From Phycisphaerales bacterium (lineage in GTDB: Bacteria; Planctomycetota; Phycisphaerae; Phycisphaerales; UBA1924): a stretch of DNA of 64,000 nucleotides. How positions within the stretch are numbered: position 1 is the first letter of the stretch; every line of letters begins with the position of its first letter. Both the position numbers and the translations under genes were made by a program. The notes under the pieces were generated by a model. That model saw nothing but the letters and a program-made list of their open reading frames with translations. It did no database searches and was not told the origin of the DNA. Shown piece after piece: positions 54,490 to 63,493 of this stretch. The stretch spans positions 124,001-188,000 of the forward strand of contig JAJDDJ010000013.1 in the NCBI GenBank assembly GCA_029260395.1, read 5' to 3'.

Positions 54490-55272
54490 TCAGCATGTGA
54501 GTCTGATGTCACGCAGGGCCGGGAAGGTCTTGCGCCACTCGATGACCGCGGCTGGGTCGAGGTCGACGCTGAGCACGCCAGGCTCGGTGCCAAGTTCGCC
54601 GAGAATCTCGCCTTTGGGATCGATGGCGATGGAGCCGCCCACGAAGTTCAGATGCGGGTCGCTGCCGCAGCGGTTGATGGCGAGCATGAAGCACTGGTTC
54701 TCGATAGATCGTGCGATGGCGAGCGTCCGCCAGTGGTGCTGGCGTGTGTCGGGCCAGTTGGCGATGACGCAGAAGCATTGCGCGCCGTCGGCGGTGAGCC
54801 GGCGGAACAGCTCGGGGAATCGCAGGTCGTAGCAGATCGCGACGCCGACTCGGAGTGCCTGCTCGCCCATTTGCCAGTCCCAGCAGATGGGCGTGGTGCC
54901 CGCGCGCATGACCTCATTCTCTCGGCCGAACCCAAAGGGGTGGATTTTGGCGTACTCGCAAAGCTGTTCGCCTTGCGGTGTGAATGCAGGGGCTCGGTTC
55001 TCGGCCTGCTCGTCATCCGGGATGGCCACCGCGATGCCGCCCTGCACGAACGCTTTGGTGCGGATCGCTAGGTCTCGAAGAAACTCGCAGGCGGCCTGAG
55101 CGGCAGCGGTCGTGACGTGGTTCCGCAGGCTAAACCCGGTTGAGAACATCTCAGGCAGGACGACCAGATCGCCTGGGCCGATGCTGGTACCCGCGACGAG
55201 TTGTTCAACGATCGCAAAGTTCTCGGTCGGTTGTTCCCATTGGATGTCGTACTGGATGAGATGGGCTCGCAT
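54490..55272 (-). CDS. Nitrilase-family carbon-nitrogen hydrolase
   Basis: 260 residues from ATG 55272. The catalytic triad is visible: Glu in VVLPEMFSTGFS, Lys in CEYAKIHPFGFG, Cys in GVAICYDLRFPELFRRL. The order and the LPEMFSTGF motif are close to omega-amidase/NIT2-like amidases, which hydrolyse 2-oxoacid amides, but substrate is not proven. Convergent with the FHA-GspE gene and not in an operon. Confidence 0.9.
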   Translation of the reverse strand: MRAHLIQYDIQWEQPTENFAIVEQLVAGTSIGPGDLVVLPEMFSTGFSLRNHVTTAAAQAACEFLRDLAIRTKAFVQGGIAVAIPDDEQAENRAPAFTPQGEQLCEYAKIHPFGFGRENEVMRAGTTPICWDWQMGEQALRVGVAICYDLRFPELFRRLTADGAQCFCVIANWPDTRQHHWRTLAIARSIENQCFMLAINRCGSDPHLNFVGGSIAIDPKGEILGELGTEPGVLSVDLDPAAVIEWRKTFPALRDIRLTC

Positions 55273-55423
55273 GGTCCGAGGATACGGGCGGGAAAGCTGG
55301 CGAGTTCGCGAACCGGGCGGGGCATCAGGCTGTAAACTGGGTAAGGCAGCTCGGCAACCGATGGCAGCACGGCCCGCGTGGGCTGGGGCCGCTCGGCGAG
55401 GCTGAGGGCAGACCAGAGGCCGC

Positions 55424-56044
55424 ATGCTCGTGCTCGCCAGTTCATCTCCGCGCCGGCGCAGACTCCTCGAGGAGCATGGGGTTGCGTTCACGGTTGTGGA
55501 GTCTGGCATCGACGAGAGCCTGCTGACCCGTGGGCAGGCTGGCCCGCACGACTGGGTCATGGCGCTGGCGTACATCAAGGCCCGGTCGGTGGCCGACGCA
55601 ATCAACAAGCGGTCGCCGGAGCTTGCGTGCCTGGTCCTCGGCGCGGACACGATGTGCCTCGACGGCGGCAAGCTGCTCGGTAAGCCTTCGTCGGCGGGCG
55701 AAGCGCGCCTGATGCTGGCGCGGTTCATCGATGCCCAGCACGAGGTCGTCACGGGCGTAGCGATCGTGAACCCGCAGACAGGCCAGCGGGAGGTGTTCGC
55801 CGATCTGGCGGTGGTCCGCTGGGGCAACGTGGATGCGGACGCGGTCGAGCGGTACATCGAGAGTGGCGATTGGCGGGGCAAGGCTGGCGGGTACAACCTC
55901 GCTGAGCGGGTCGCCGAGGGCTGGCCCATCGAGGTGGTGGGCGATCCCGCGAGCGTGATGGGTTTGCCTGTGTCGCGTGTAATCGAGTCGCTGGAAGCGT
56001 TCGATTCAAACGAACCAACTCCGGAGGGAGCGACTGATGCTTGA
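55424..56044 (+). CDS. maf: Maf-like nucleotide pyrophosphatase
   Basis: 206 residues. SSSPRRRRLLEEHGVAF at the start, then LVLGADTMCLDGGKLLGKP and the C-terminal GGYNLAERVAEGWPIEVVGD are Maf family marks (hydrolysis of non-canonical or pyrimidine NTPs, linked to cell-division arrest). The stop overlaps the next gene by 8 bp. First gene of a four-gene same-strand run through lpxK and hldE. Confidence 0.9.
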   Translation: MLVLASSSPRRRRLLEEHGVAFTVVESGIDESLLTRGQAGPHDWVMALAYIKARSVADAINKRSPELACLVLGADTMCLDGGKLLGKPSSAGEARLMLARFIDAQHEVVTGVAIVNPQTGQREVFADLAVVRWGNVDADAVERYIESGDWRGKAGGYNLAERVAEGWPIEVVGDPASVMGLPVSRVIESLEAFDSNEPTPEGATDA

Positions 56045-56495
56045 CCCGTTGATCGAGCATCAGGCAATCGCACCGACGTGGGTGGTGTTACCGATCGCGG
56101 TGGTGGCGCTGCTCGCGACGCTGGTGCACCTGTCCATGCTGCACGACCCTGATGTGATCGGTGAGATGCCCCTGAGTCGAAGGCGGCTGCGGGCCGCCGG
56201 CGGGGTGCTGGCGCTCGTTACCATCCCGCTGCTGGCGTATTCATTCGGCATCGTGACGCCCGCCGATCCTCGGGCTTTCACGATGGCATGGTCGGCGTCG
56301 ATGGGCCTGCTCGGGATGATCGTGCTGGTCGCGGCCTTGGACGCGCTCAACTCGGTCGTGATCCATCGCCGTGAGCTGGCCAGGCACCGAGAGCAGCGCC
56401 GGCAGACGATGCAAGAGCTGGCGGCAAGCATGAAGCTCGACCGTGCCAGGCGCACGACGGCGAACAGGCACGTATCGTCCGACCATGACGGCTGA
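56037..56495 (+). CDS. Hypothetical three-helix membrane protein
   Basis: 152 residues. Three predicted membrane helices (TWVVLPIAVVALLATLVHLS, AAGGVLALVTIPLLAYSFGI, AWSASMGLLGMIVLVAALDAL) and a basic C-terminal tail (HRRELARHREQRRQTMQE). ATG 56037 has GGAGGGAG upstream; the 3' end overlaps the lpxK start by 11 bp, so it is likely translated in the same operon. No known family. Confidence 0.6.
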   Translation: MLDPLIEHQAIAPTWVVLPIAVVALLATLVHLSMLHDPDVIGEMPLSRRRLRAAGGVLALVTIPLLAYSFGIVTPADPRAFTMAWSASMGLLGMIVLVAALDALNSVVIHRRELARHREQRRQTMQELAASMKLDRARRTTANRHVSSDHDG

Positions 56496-57573
56496 ACACC
56501 GCTCGGCTCCGGGCTCCCAACCAGCGAGGACTGCGCCGACTCGGTTGCCCGACTGGCTTACCGGCCCGGCGAGCCTGCTGTACGCGCGCGGGGCAGCCAA
56601 CCAAGCCGCCAGGTTCGACGCGGGCAGGGGCGTTGTGCGGATCGATCGGCCTGTGCTGAGCGTCGGGAATCTCTCTGTCGGCGGCACGGGCAAAACGCCG
56701 GTGGTGGGCTGGATGGTTGAGCAGCTCCGGGCGATGGGCCGCGATCCTGCGGTGGCGATGCGGGGCTATCGGTCACAAGGCGGTCTGTCCGACGAGGCGC
56801 AGCTGCACGGTGAGCGGTTCGAAGATCTTCCCGTGGTCGCGCGGCCCGATCGTCTGGAGGGATTGTTTGAGCTGTTTGCGAGTGAACGCGGCCAGCGGGT
56901 TGACACGGTGGTGCTGGACGATGGGTTTCAGCACCGCCGAATCGCACGGTCGATGGATCTGGTGCTGGTCGACGCGACGCGCGACCCGTTCCGCGATCGC
57001 TTGCTGCCTTCGGGCTGGCTGCGCGAGCCGATCGGGGCGATCTCCCGCGCAACGCACATCGCGATCACGCATGCGGAGGCGGTTGCACCGGCGGTGCTGG
57101 CAGCACTCGAAGCGCAACTTGCATCTTCTGTCGGCCGACCCGTTGATGCTGTGCTCAAGCACCACTGGTCCGGGCTTCAACTGACCGAGCCCGATGGGGT
57201 TGGGCGAACCGAACCTGTGGGATGGCTCCAAGGACGGCCGGTAGTCGCGGCGTGCGCCATTGGGAACCCGCAGCCGTTCCTGTCAGCCGTCGGTCGAGCA
57301 ACCGGCGCCGAGGCCGCCGCGAGGGTCTATCCGGACCACCACGCAATGAGCGAAGCTGTGGTTCGAGATCTGATCCGCAGCCTAACCGATCGCGGGGCGC
57401 AGGCTCTGGTCGTCACGCAGAAGGACTGGACCAAGCTGGCTGCGGTGCCCGCATCGCGCTGGCCATGTCCGGTGGTCCGGCCGGTGCTCGAACTGGCGTT
57501 TGTACGAGGCGAGGATTTCCTGCGGGCCGAGGTTGCCAGAACGGCCTCCGAACACACGCCGGACGACGGCTGA
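56485..57573 (+). CDS. lpxK: Tetraacyldisaccharide 4'-kinase
   Basis: 362 residues. Phosphorylates the 4' position of the lipid A precursor at the inner membrane. The Walker A site is NLSVGGTGKTPVVGWM. Further features are AMRGYRSQ, VVLDDGFQHRRIARSMDLVLVDA and SGWLREPIGAISRATHI, as in LpxK. ATG 56485 is the first Met of the run MTAEHRS; the frame opens 42 bp earlier inside the preceding gene, without a ribosome site. Shows that the host makes lipid A-containing lipopolysaccharide. Confidence 0.92.
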   Translation: MTAEHRSAPGSQPARTAPTRLPDWLTGPASLLYARGAANQAARFDAGRGVVRIDRPVLSVGNLSVGGTGKTPVVGWMVEQLRAMGRDPAVAMRGYRSQGGLSDEAQLHGERFEDLPVVARPDRLEGLFELFASERGQRVDTVVLDDGFQHRRIARSMDLVLVDATRDPFRDRLLPSGWLREPIGAISRATHIAITHAEAVAPAVLAALEAQLASSVGRPVDAVLKHHWSGLQLTEPDGVGRTEPVGWLQGRPVVAACAIGNPQPFLSAVGRATGAEAAARVYPDHHAMSEAVVRDLIRSLTDRGAQALVVTQKDWTKLAAVPASRWPCPVVRPVLELAFVRGEDFLRAEVARTASEHTPDDG

Positions 57574-57592
57574 AGCGTGCTATCATCGGGCG

Positions 57593-59098
57593 ATGCCCGC
57601 ATCGCTGCTTCATGAGATCATCTCGGCGATCGAATCGTGGAAGCCCTTCGGCGTGGTTGTCGTGGGCGACTTCATGCTCGACGAACTCGTGCTGGGCGAC
57701 GCGGAACGGCTAAGCGCCGACGCGCCCGTGCCCGTGCTGCGGGTCCGTGAACGCCGGCACACGCCGGGCGGGGCCGCCAATCTCGCACTCGATCTCGCGG
57801 CGATGAATGCTTGCGTGCGGGTCGTCGGGATTGTGGGCGATGACGGCTCGGGCCGCGTGCTGCGGTCCATCCTCGAAGACGCAGGAATCGACTGCAAAGG
57901 CCTCGTGGTCGATCCCGATCGGCCCACGACGACCAAACGCAATCTGGTCGGGCTCGCCCAACAGCGGCACCCGCAGAAGATGTTCCGGCTTGATGAAGAG
58001 AGCCGCGACCCTCCGAGCGATTCGGTACGGGAGGAACTGAGCCGGGCGTTTGGCAGGGCGCTTGATGGATCTGCGGTGGTGTGCATCGAGGACTACGACA
58101 AGGGTGTGTGCTGTGCGCCCATGCTCGCAGAAGTGATCGAGCAGTCGAACGCTCGCGGCCTCGAGGTGCTGGTTGACCCGGCTTCGATCGATGATTTTTC
58201 CCGGTACCGCGGTGCTACGGCCATCACTCCCAACCGCAACGAGGCTGAGCGAGCGACCGGGATGAAGACGTGCGCCGAGGCGACGGCATCGCAGAACGTT
58301 CTGCTTGCTGAGCGACTGGTGGTGATGCTCGATTGCCAAGCTGTGGCGCTCACGCTCGACCGTCACGGGGCGTTGCTGTACGAGCCGGGGCACGAGCCGC
58401 TCTCTGTTCCGACGGTGGCACGCGAGGTGTACGACGTGACGGGCGCGGGTGACATGTTCCTCGCGGGATTCGCAGCGGGACGCGCGCAAGGCCTGAGCTG
58501 GGCTGCGAGCACAAGGCTAGCCAACCTGGCAGCCGGTCTCGAAGTCGAGATATTTGGCGTTCAGCCGATCCCGCTCGATCGAGTGCTGATCGCTGCGAGA
58601 CGAGAAGCGGGCCAGATTGATGGGGGCCTGATGTCGCTTCGGCTTGCTGCGGAGCACGCCAGGCATGTTCGCCAATCGGGGCGCAAGGTGGTGTTCACCA
58701 ACGGCTGTTTCGATGTGCTGCACGCGGGGCATGTCGCGCTGCTCGAGCATGCACGCTCTCTGGGCGATGAACTGATCGTCGGGCTCAACAGCGACGATTC
58801 CGTGCGGAGGCTCAAGGGCGAAGGTCGGCCCGTCAACTCGCACCAAGACCGGGCCCGAGTGCTGGGCGCGCTACGGGCGGTCGATGGGGTGGTCGTGTTC
58901 GAAGACGACACGCCTCTCGAACTCATTAAGGCGATCAACCCTGCTGTGCTTGTCAAAGGCGGGGACTACGCGGGCCGCGAGGTTGTGGGCCGCGAGTGTG
59001 TTGAGGCCTCGGGCGGCCGGGTTGAACTGGTCGAGCTGGTCGAGGGTCGCAGCACGACGGGCACCCTCGCCAAGCTGGGTGTTTCGCGCGAGCCATGA
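57593..59098 (+). CDS. hldE: Bifunctional heptose kinase/adenylyltransferase
   Basis: 501 residues. The N-terminal ribokinase-like half phosphorylates D-glycero-D-manno-heptose-7-phosphate (GGAANLALDLAAMNACVRVV; EDYDKGV; DVTGAGDMFLAGFAAGRAQG). The C-terminal nucleotidyltransferase half (from about residue 360) begins KVVFTNGCFDVLHAGHVALLE with the HxGH motif and ends EGRSTTGTLAKL. It makes ADP-heptose precursors for the LPS core. ATG 57593, 19 bp after lpxK. Typical fused form. Confidence 0.94.
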   Translation: MPASLLHEIISAIESWKPFGVVVVGDFMLDELVLGDAERLSADAPVPVLRVRERRHTPGGAANLALDLAAMNACVRVVGIVGDDGSGRVLRSILEDAGIDCKGLVVDPDRPTTTKRNLVGLAQQRHPQKMFRLDEESRDPPSDSVREELSRAFGRALDGSAVVCIEDYDKGVCCAPMLAEVIEQSNARGLEVLVDPASIDDFSRYRGATAITPNRNEAERATGMKTCAEATASQNVLLAERLVVMLDCQAVALTLDRHGALLYEPGHEPLSVPTVAREVYDVTGAGDMFLAGFAAGRAQGLSWAASTRLANLAAGLEVEIFGVQPIPLDRVLIAARREAGQIDGGLMSLRLAAEHARHVRQSGRKVVFTNGCFDVLHAGHVALLEHARSLGDELIVGLNSDDSVRRLKGEGRPVNSHQDRARVLGALRAVDGVVVFEDDTPLELIKAINPAVLVKGGDYAGREVVGRECVEASGGRVELVELVEGRSTTGTLAKLGVSREP

Positions 59099-59145
59099 GA
59101 GACTGCACCGCCGTTGGTGCTCATCGGGAGGTCGCGGGAAATGGC

Positions 59146-60192
59146 TTATCGCTTCCAGTCGATCACGAGCTTGCCGAACTGTTCACCCGCTTCCAGCCGT
59201 TCGTAGGCAGCGGTGCAGTCCTCGGGCTTGTAAACACGGTCGACAACCGGCGCGAGCTTGCCGGTTCGGAGCAGGCTGACGACCTCTGCGAATTCCTCGC
59301 TCGAGCCCATCGTGGAACCGAGGAGCCTGAGCTGATTCCAAAACAGGCGTGCGAGGTCCGTGGTTGCGTCGGGGCCGGTCGTGCAGCCCGGAGTCACATA
59401 CGCTCCGCCGCGTGCGAGGCTCTTGATGCACGCGAGGTGGGTGGCCTTGCCGACGGAATCGACGCAGACGTCCACGCCGCGCTTGCCGGTGTGTGCACGA
59501 ATCTGCTTGGACCAGTCGCTTCCATCGTCGAGAACTCCAAGGTCTGCGCCGAGCTTGGCAGCCGCGTCGAGCTTCCATTGATGCCGGCTTGTGACGATCG
59601 TTTGGCAGCCAAAGTGCTTGGCGATCGCGAGCGATGCGGTCGCGACCCCGCCCCCGATGCCGGTGACGAGCACGCTCTGCCCGCATCGGAGCTGGGCCTT
59701 GGTGACAAGCATGGACCACGCGGTCAGCGCGACAAGCCCGAACGCCGCAGCGTCGGTCGGCTCGGTGTCGCCAACATCGGCGCAGTGGCTAACGGGCAGC
59801 GTGAGCATCTCGGCATGCGCGCCGGGTGAGCGGTGCTCTCCGATGAGTTCGTAGTTGGGCGCGAGTGTGGAACCTGGCGGGTCGCCGGGCCTTGGGTGCT
59901 CGGGCGTTTTGATGGCAGCGTTGAAGATGACCCGCTTGCCCAGCCAGGCGGGATCGACCCCGCCCCCTACGTCGGTGATCTCGCCGCAGGCATCGCAACC
60001 GCTCGTGCGAGGGTAGTCGAGGTTGAGCCCGGGCACGCCTCGACCAACCCACAGATCCATGTGGTTGAAGGCGCTGGCGAGCACCCGCATTCGCACCTCA
60101 CCCGGCCCGGGGGCCTTGGCATCGGGGGTCTCGCTCAGGTGGATGTTGGGTGCGACGGGTGAGCCTTGCTGTTTGATGACGATGGCGCGCAT
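59146..60192 (-). CDS. Zinc/quinone-type MDR alcohol dehydrogenase family oxidoreductase
   Basis: 348 residues. GroES-like N-terminal domain (PGPGEVRMRVLASAFNHMDLWVGRG, cited in part; TSGCDACGEITDVGGG) and NAD(P)-binding domain with SVLVTGIGGGVATASLAIAK. The typical structural zinc ligand cysteines are not evident, so it may be a quinone oxidoreductase-like member. Substrate unknown. ATG 60192; divergent from trmD with 53 bp between starts. Confidence 0.88.
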   Translation of the reverse strand: MRAIVIKQQGSPVAPNIHLSETPDAKAPGPGEVRMRVLASAFNHMDLWVGRGVPGLNLDYPRTSGCDACGEITDVGGGVDPAWLGKRVIFNAAIKTPEHPRPGDPPGSTLAPNYELIGEHRSPGAHAEMLTLPVSHCADVGDTEPTDAAAFGLVALTAWSMLVTKAQLRCGQSVLVTGIGGGVATASLAIAKHFGCQTIVTSRHQWKLDAAAKLGADLGVLDDGSDWSKQIRAHTGKRGVDVCVDSVGKATHLACIKSLARGGAYVTPGCTTGPDATTDLARLFWNQLRLLGSTMGSSEEFAEVVSLLRTGKLAPVVDRVYKPEDCTAAYERLEAGEQFGKLVIDWKR

Positions 60193-60245
60193 GGGTAGAG
60201 GGTAGCCGTTAGCACCAAGACTCTCGCTCGCCGCTACGCTCGGCT

Positions 60246-61025
60246 ATGCGGATCGATGTGCTGACGACCTTTGCCGAGCTGTTCACTACCGAGCCCGGCG
60301 GCGTGCTCGGTTCGAGCATCCCTAAGCGAGCGATCGAAGCAGGTGCGCTCGAAGTAGTCGCCACCAACATCCGCGACCACGCCGACAACAAGCACGACCG
60401 AACGGACGACCGGCCCTTTGGCGGCGGGCCGGGGATGGTGATGACGTGCCAGCCCCTGTGGGACGCGGCGATGGCTGCCGAGGCGTTGCACCCCGCGCCG
60501 GCGCGCAGGGTCCTGCTGTCGCCCCAGGGCGTGCCGTTGACGCAGGCGCTCGTGGAGGAGCTTGCCAGCCAGCCGAGGCTGCTGCTCATCGCGGGCCACT
60601 ACGAGGGCATCGATGAGCGGGTGATCGAGCGGCTCGAACCGCTTGAGGTCTCGCTCGGTGACTACGTGCTCAGCGGCGGCGAACTCGGCGCGTTGGTGCT
60701 GATCGATGCCATCGCGCGCCTGTTGCCCGGCGTGCTGGGCGACGAGGCCTCAGCAAGCGAGGACAGCTTCGGGGGCGTGCCGACGACCGATGCGGACGGC
60801 ACGACAATCAGCGGTAAGCGGCTCGCCAAGTGGTGCGCGGAACTGGGTATCAAGCCGGACTCGAAGCTGCTCGACTGCGCTCACTACACGCGGCCACGCG
60901 AGTGGGATGGCCGAACCGTGCCCGAAGAACTGCTGAGCGGCGACCACGAGGCGGTAGCCAAGTGGAGGCTTGCGAAGCGCGTCGAGCGGACGCGCGCTCG
61001 CAGGCCGGACCTGCTCGACGATTGA
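60246..61025 (+). CDS. trmD: tRNA (guanine-37-N1)-methyltransferase
   Basis: 259 residues. DDRPFGGGPGMVM at residues about 55-67, LLIAGHYEGIDERV and SLGDYVLSGGELGALVLIDA with the trefoil-knot AdoMet site are the classic TrmD blocks. It methylates G37 next to the anticodon to prevent frameshifting. ATG 60246. The gene is convergent with rplS, instead of sharing an rpsP-rimM-trmD-rplS operon. Confidence 0.96.
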   Translation: MRIDVLTTFAELFTTEPGGVLGSSIPKRAIEAGALEVVATNIRDHADNKHDRTDDRPFGGGPGMVMTCQPLWDAAMAAEALHPAPARRVLLSPQGVPLTQALVEELASQPRLLLIAGHYEGIDERVIERLEPLEVSLGDYVLSGGELGALVLIDAIARLLPGVLGDEASASEDSFGGVPTTDADGTTISGKRLAKWCAELGIKPDSKLLDCAHYTRPREWDGRTVPEELLSGDHEAVAKWRLAKRVERTRARRPDLLDD

Positions 61026-61035
61026 ACGCTTCGAG

Positions 61036-61069
61036 AATAAAACAAGCCGCGCCCTTGAAGGGCGCGGCT
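61036..61069 (-). terminator. Rho-independent terminator after rplS
   Basis: AGCCGCGCCC (61045-61054) pairs with GGGCGCGGCT (61060-61069) over a TTGAA loop. On the minus strand it is followed by TTGTTTTATTC, so it ends rplS transcription; on the plus strand no T-run follows for trmD, though it may still act as a stop. Confidence 0.88.
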
Positions 61070-61098
61070 CGGGATCGAATCAGTCTCTGGGCGGGTGC

Positions 61099-61497
61099 TT
61101 ACTTGCGGCCCTGGGTCGTGCCTTCGCCTGCGATGTGGTGCATCTTGCGGCGGCGGTCGCGGAGGCGGCGGCTCTTGCCGACGCGGTCGCGAAGGAAGTA
61201 AAGCTTGGCACGGCGCGAGTCGCCTCGGCGGACCACCTCGAACTTGGCGATGATCGGGCTGTGCAGCGGCCATGTGCGCTCGACGCCGATGTCGTCCACG
61301 ATGCGGCGAACCGTGATCGTTTCGTTGATACCGCGGCCCCGGCGGCACATGAGCACGCCTTGGAACACCTGGATGCGTTCCTTCTCACCTTCGACGATGC
61401 GGGCGTGCACGTTGATCGTGTCGCCGATGCTCAGCGTCGGAAGGTCTGTCTTGAGCGCGTCTTTGTTGATGTCTTCAAGAATCTGCTGGCGGCCCAT
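61099..61497 (-). CDS. rplS: 50S ribosomal protein L19
   Basis: 132 residues. Typical L19: SIGDTINVHARIVEGEKERIQVFQGV, cited in part, ETITVRRIVDDIGVERTWPL, SPIIAKFEVVRRGDSRRAKL and FLRDRVGKSRRLRDRRR. It sits at the subunit interface near helix B14. ATG 61497 with GGAG upstream; the longer frame (to 61629) is not L19-like. A terminator follows. The 229-bp upstream region (61498-61726) holds no other gene. Confidence 0.96.
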   Translation of the reverse strand: MGRQQILEDINKDALKTDLPTLSIGDTINVHARIVEGEKERIQVFQGVLMCRRGRGINETITVRRIVDDIGVERTWPLHSPIIAKFEVVRRGDSRRAKLYFLRDRVGKSRRLRDRRRKMHHIAGEGTTQGRK

Positions 61498-61726
61498 GGC
61501 TGGCTCCTGGCTGGGCGATCGCCCTCGCCGATTGGTCTTGATCGGGGCACCGAGCGAACGTGAGCCGCTTTGGGTGCCAACACAACAACCCTGCACAGGG
61601 GGCTGTGAGGGCGGAGATCGTAGACACAAGCGATTCAGGAGTCCACGCGGCAGACATTCAAGGCCCAGCTATTGAGCCCAAACAGCGGCCAAGTGGAGCT
61701 GGACTGAAGTGAGGGGGCTGAAGCGG

Positions 61727-62791
61727 TCAGTCTCGTTCGTACAGGTAGGCGGCGGCTTCGATCCTTGGGCCCGCCTCATCGGCGACGGCGAACCGGCCGC
61801 CGGACCAGATCGACGCGGCGCCGAACTCGCCCGCTTTGCTCAGGGCGTAGAGCTTCACATCGAATCGGGGTCGGCCCCGCTCGTCGATCAGCCTTCGCTG
61901 GAGCTTGGACCGCTCCGCGATCGTGCGTGCCACGGCCTGGCAGGCATCGTTTGGGCTCATGCCCTGGCCCATCAGCGTGACCATCGCGTGCGCGCCGCAA
62001 CTCTGGATGACCGCCTCGCCTCGACCGGTGGCGCCCGCGGCCCCGGCCGTGTTGTCGCAGAACATGCCAGCCCCGATGATGGGCGAGTCGCCCACGCGGC
62101 CCGGGATCTTGTAACTCAGCCCGCTGGTGGTGGTGCATGATCCGAGGTCGCCGCTGGCAGCGACCGCGGAACAGTGGATCGTGCCGGTGGTCCGTGGGAT
62201 GGCCTTGTTGGTATCGAGGTCCCAGTCGCGCTGGTCGACATCGAGCCAGTCGTCGCCATTGTTGAGCTGCTGCTTCCACCGCAGCCACGCCTCGCGGGCG
62301 CGCGGAGTCAGCAGGTCTTGATGCGGGAACCCGTTCTGGCGGGCGAAAGCGCGGGCGCCCTCGCCGACAAGCATCACGTGGTCGGTGGTTTGCAGCACCT
62401 TGAGTGCGACCTGGGCCGCGTGGACAGTATCGCGGAGAGCCGCGACCGCTCCGGCCTTGTGCGTTGGGCCGTGCATGACGGAGGCGTCCAGCTCGACGAT
62501 GCAGTCCTCGTTGGGCAGGCCGCCGAGCCCGACGCTCATATCGTTGGGATCGGCTTCGACGAGCCCGACGCCCTCGACCACCGCGACCGCCGGATCGGCC
62601 CCGCCAATGAGCAGTTCATGGGCCTTGGTCACCGCTGCGAGCCCGTTGGCCGAGGCAATCACGACCGGGCCGGTGGGTGGGCGACTGAGTCGAGTGGTAA
62701 TGCTGGCAGCGCGCGCCGAAACACCGAGCAGACCTGCTCCGGTGAGGGCGCTTGCGGACTGGATAAATCGGCGTCGGCTCTGGTCGTGCAT
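61727..62791 (-). CDS. Exported N4-(beta-N-acetylglucosaminyl)-L-asparaginase / isoaspartyl peptidase family
   Basis: 354 residues. The Tat leader has the core DQSRRRFIQSASALTGAGLL. The Ntn-hydrolase core: ELDASVMHGPTHKAGAVAAL, and the probable nucleophile Thr in GTIHCSAVAASGDLGSCTT, where auto-cleavage would expose the threonine. GRVGDSPIIGAGMFCDNTAG and RGEAVIQSCGAHAM follow. These family T2 enzymes release Asn-linked GlcNAc or hydrolyse isoaspartyl peptides; the substrate is not resolved. ATG 62791. Its transport fits the TatA-like gene in this window. Confidence 0.88.
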   Translation of the reverse strand: MHDQSRRRFIQSASALTGAGLLGVSARAASITTRLSRPPTGPVVIASANGLAAVTKAHELLIGGADPAVAVVEGVGLVEADPNDMSVGLGGLPNEDCIVELDASVMHGPTHKAGAVAALRDTVHAAQVALKVLQTTDHVMLVGEGARAFARQNGFPHQDLLTPRAREAWLRWKQQLNNGDDWLDVDQRDWDLDTNKAIPRTTGTIHCSAVAASGDLGSCTTTSGLSYKIPGRVGDSPIIGAGMFCDNTAGAAGATGRGEAVIQSCGAHAMVTLMGQGMSPNDACQAVARTIAERSKLQRRLIDERGRPRFDVKLYALSKAGEFGAASIWSGGRFAVADEAGPRIEAAAYLYERD

Positions 62792-62833
62792 GGTTGCACG
62801 ATACCAAGGCGGCGCGAGGTGAGGCAGCGGGTC

Positions 62834-63493
62834 TTACTCGGCGGCGTCGGAGGCAGTCTCGTCCTCAGCGGGTGCCTCGGCTTTGGCGGCTTCTTCCGCA
62901 GCGGCCTTGGCTGCTTCCTCGGCCTCGGCCTTGGCAGCGGCTTCAGCTTCTGCTGCTTCGCGGGCTGCCTTGGCGGCCTGAGCCTTCTCGTCCGCTGCCT
63001 TCGCACCAGCGAGGGCCTGCTTGGACGAGTCGATCGCCGTGGCGGCGGCATCGGCATCGGCCTTGCTCACCGCGCTCTTGGCGGCGGCGGCGGCCTCGGT
63101 CGCAGCCGTGACAAACTCCTCGAGCGAAGCCTCGGATGCGCCAGCGATACCGTTGATCTCGGCCAGAGCCTCATCGGTCTTGGAAGTCGCGATCTTGCAC
63201 GTCACCCGGTTGCGGTCCGCCTTGCGCTGGGCTTCCCATTCGGTGGTATCGATCAGGTCGGCCTTGGCGAGAAAGTCACGGACTGTGTCGCTCGGCTGGG
63301 CGCCGACGCTCAGCCAGTACTTGATCCGTTCGCCGTTGAGCGAGAGCTGCTTGGACTCGTCCTTGGCGATCGGGTCGTACCACCCCAGGTTCTCGATGAC
63401 CTTGCCGTCGCGGCGTGTGCGTTTGTCGATCGCGTTGATTCGGTAGAAGGGGCGGTTGCGACGGCCAAGACGCTGCATACGGATGCGGACCAT
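62834..63493 (-). CDS. rpsP: 30S ribosomal protein S16 with long alanine-rich C-terminal tail
   Basis: 219 residues; typical S16 has 80-90. The core MVRIRMQRLGRRNRPFYRIN, LGWYDPIAKDESKQLSLNGE and RIKYWLSVGAQPSDTVRDFL is standard. From about residue 100, an extension of about 120 residues is dominated by Ala, Glu and Lys (AATEAAAAAKSAVSKADADA; KAEAEEAAKAAAEEAAKAEA). It is probably helical or disordered, and acidic. ATG 63493; rimM is not adjacent. Confidence 0.93.
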   Translation of the reverse strand: MVRIRMQRLGRRNRPFYRINAIDKRTRRDGKVIENLGWYDPIAKDESKQLSLNGERIKYWLSVGAQPSDTVRDFLAKADLIDTTEWEAQRKADRNRVTCKIATSKTDEALAEINGIAGASEASLEEFVTAATEAAAAAKSAVSKADADAAATAIDSSKQALAGAKAADEKAQAAKAAREAAEAEAAAKAEAEEAAKAAAEEAAKAEAPAEDETASDAAE

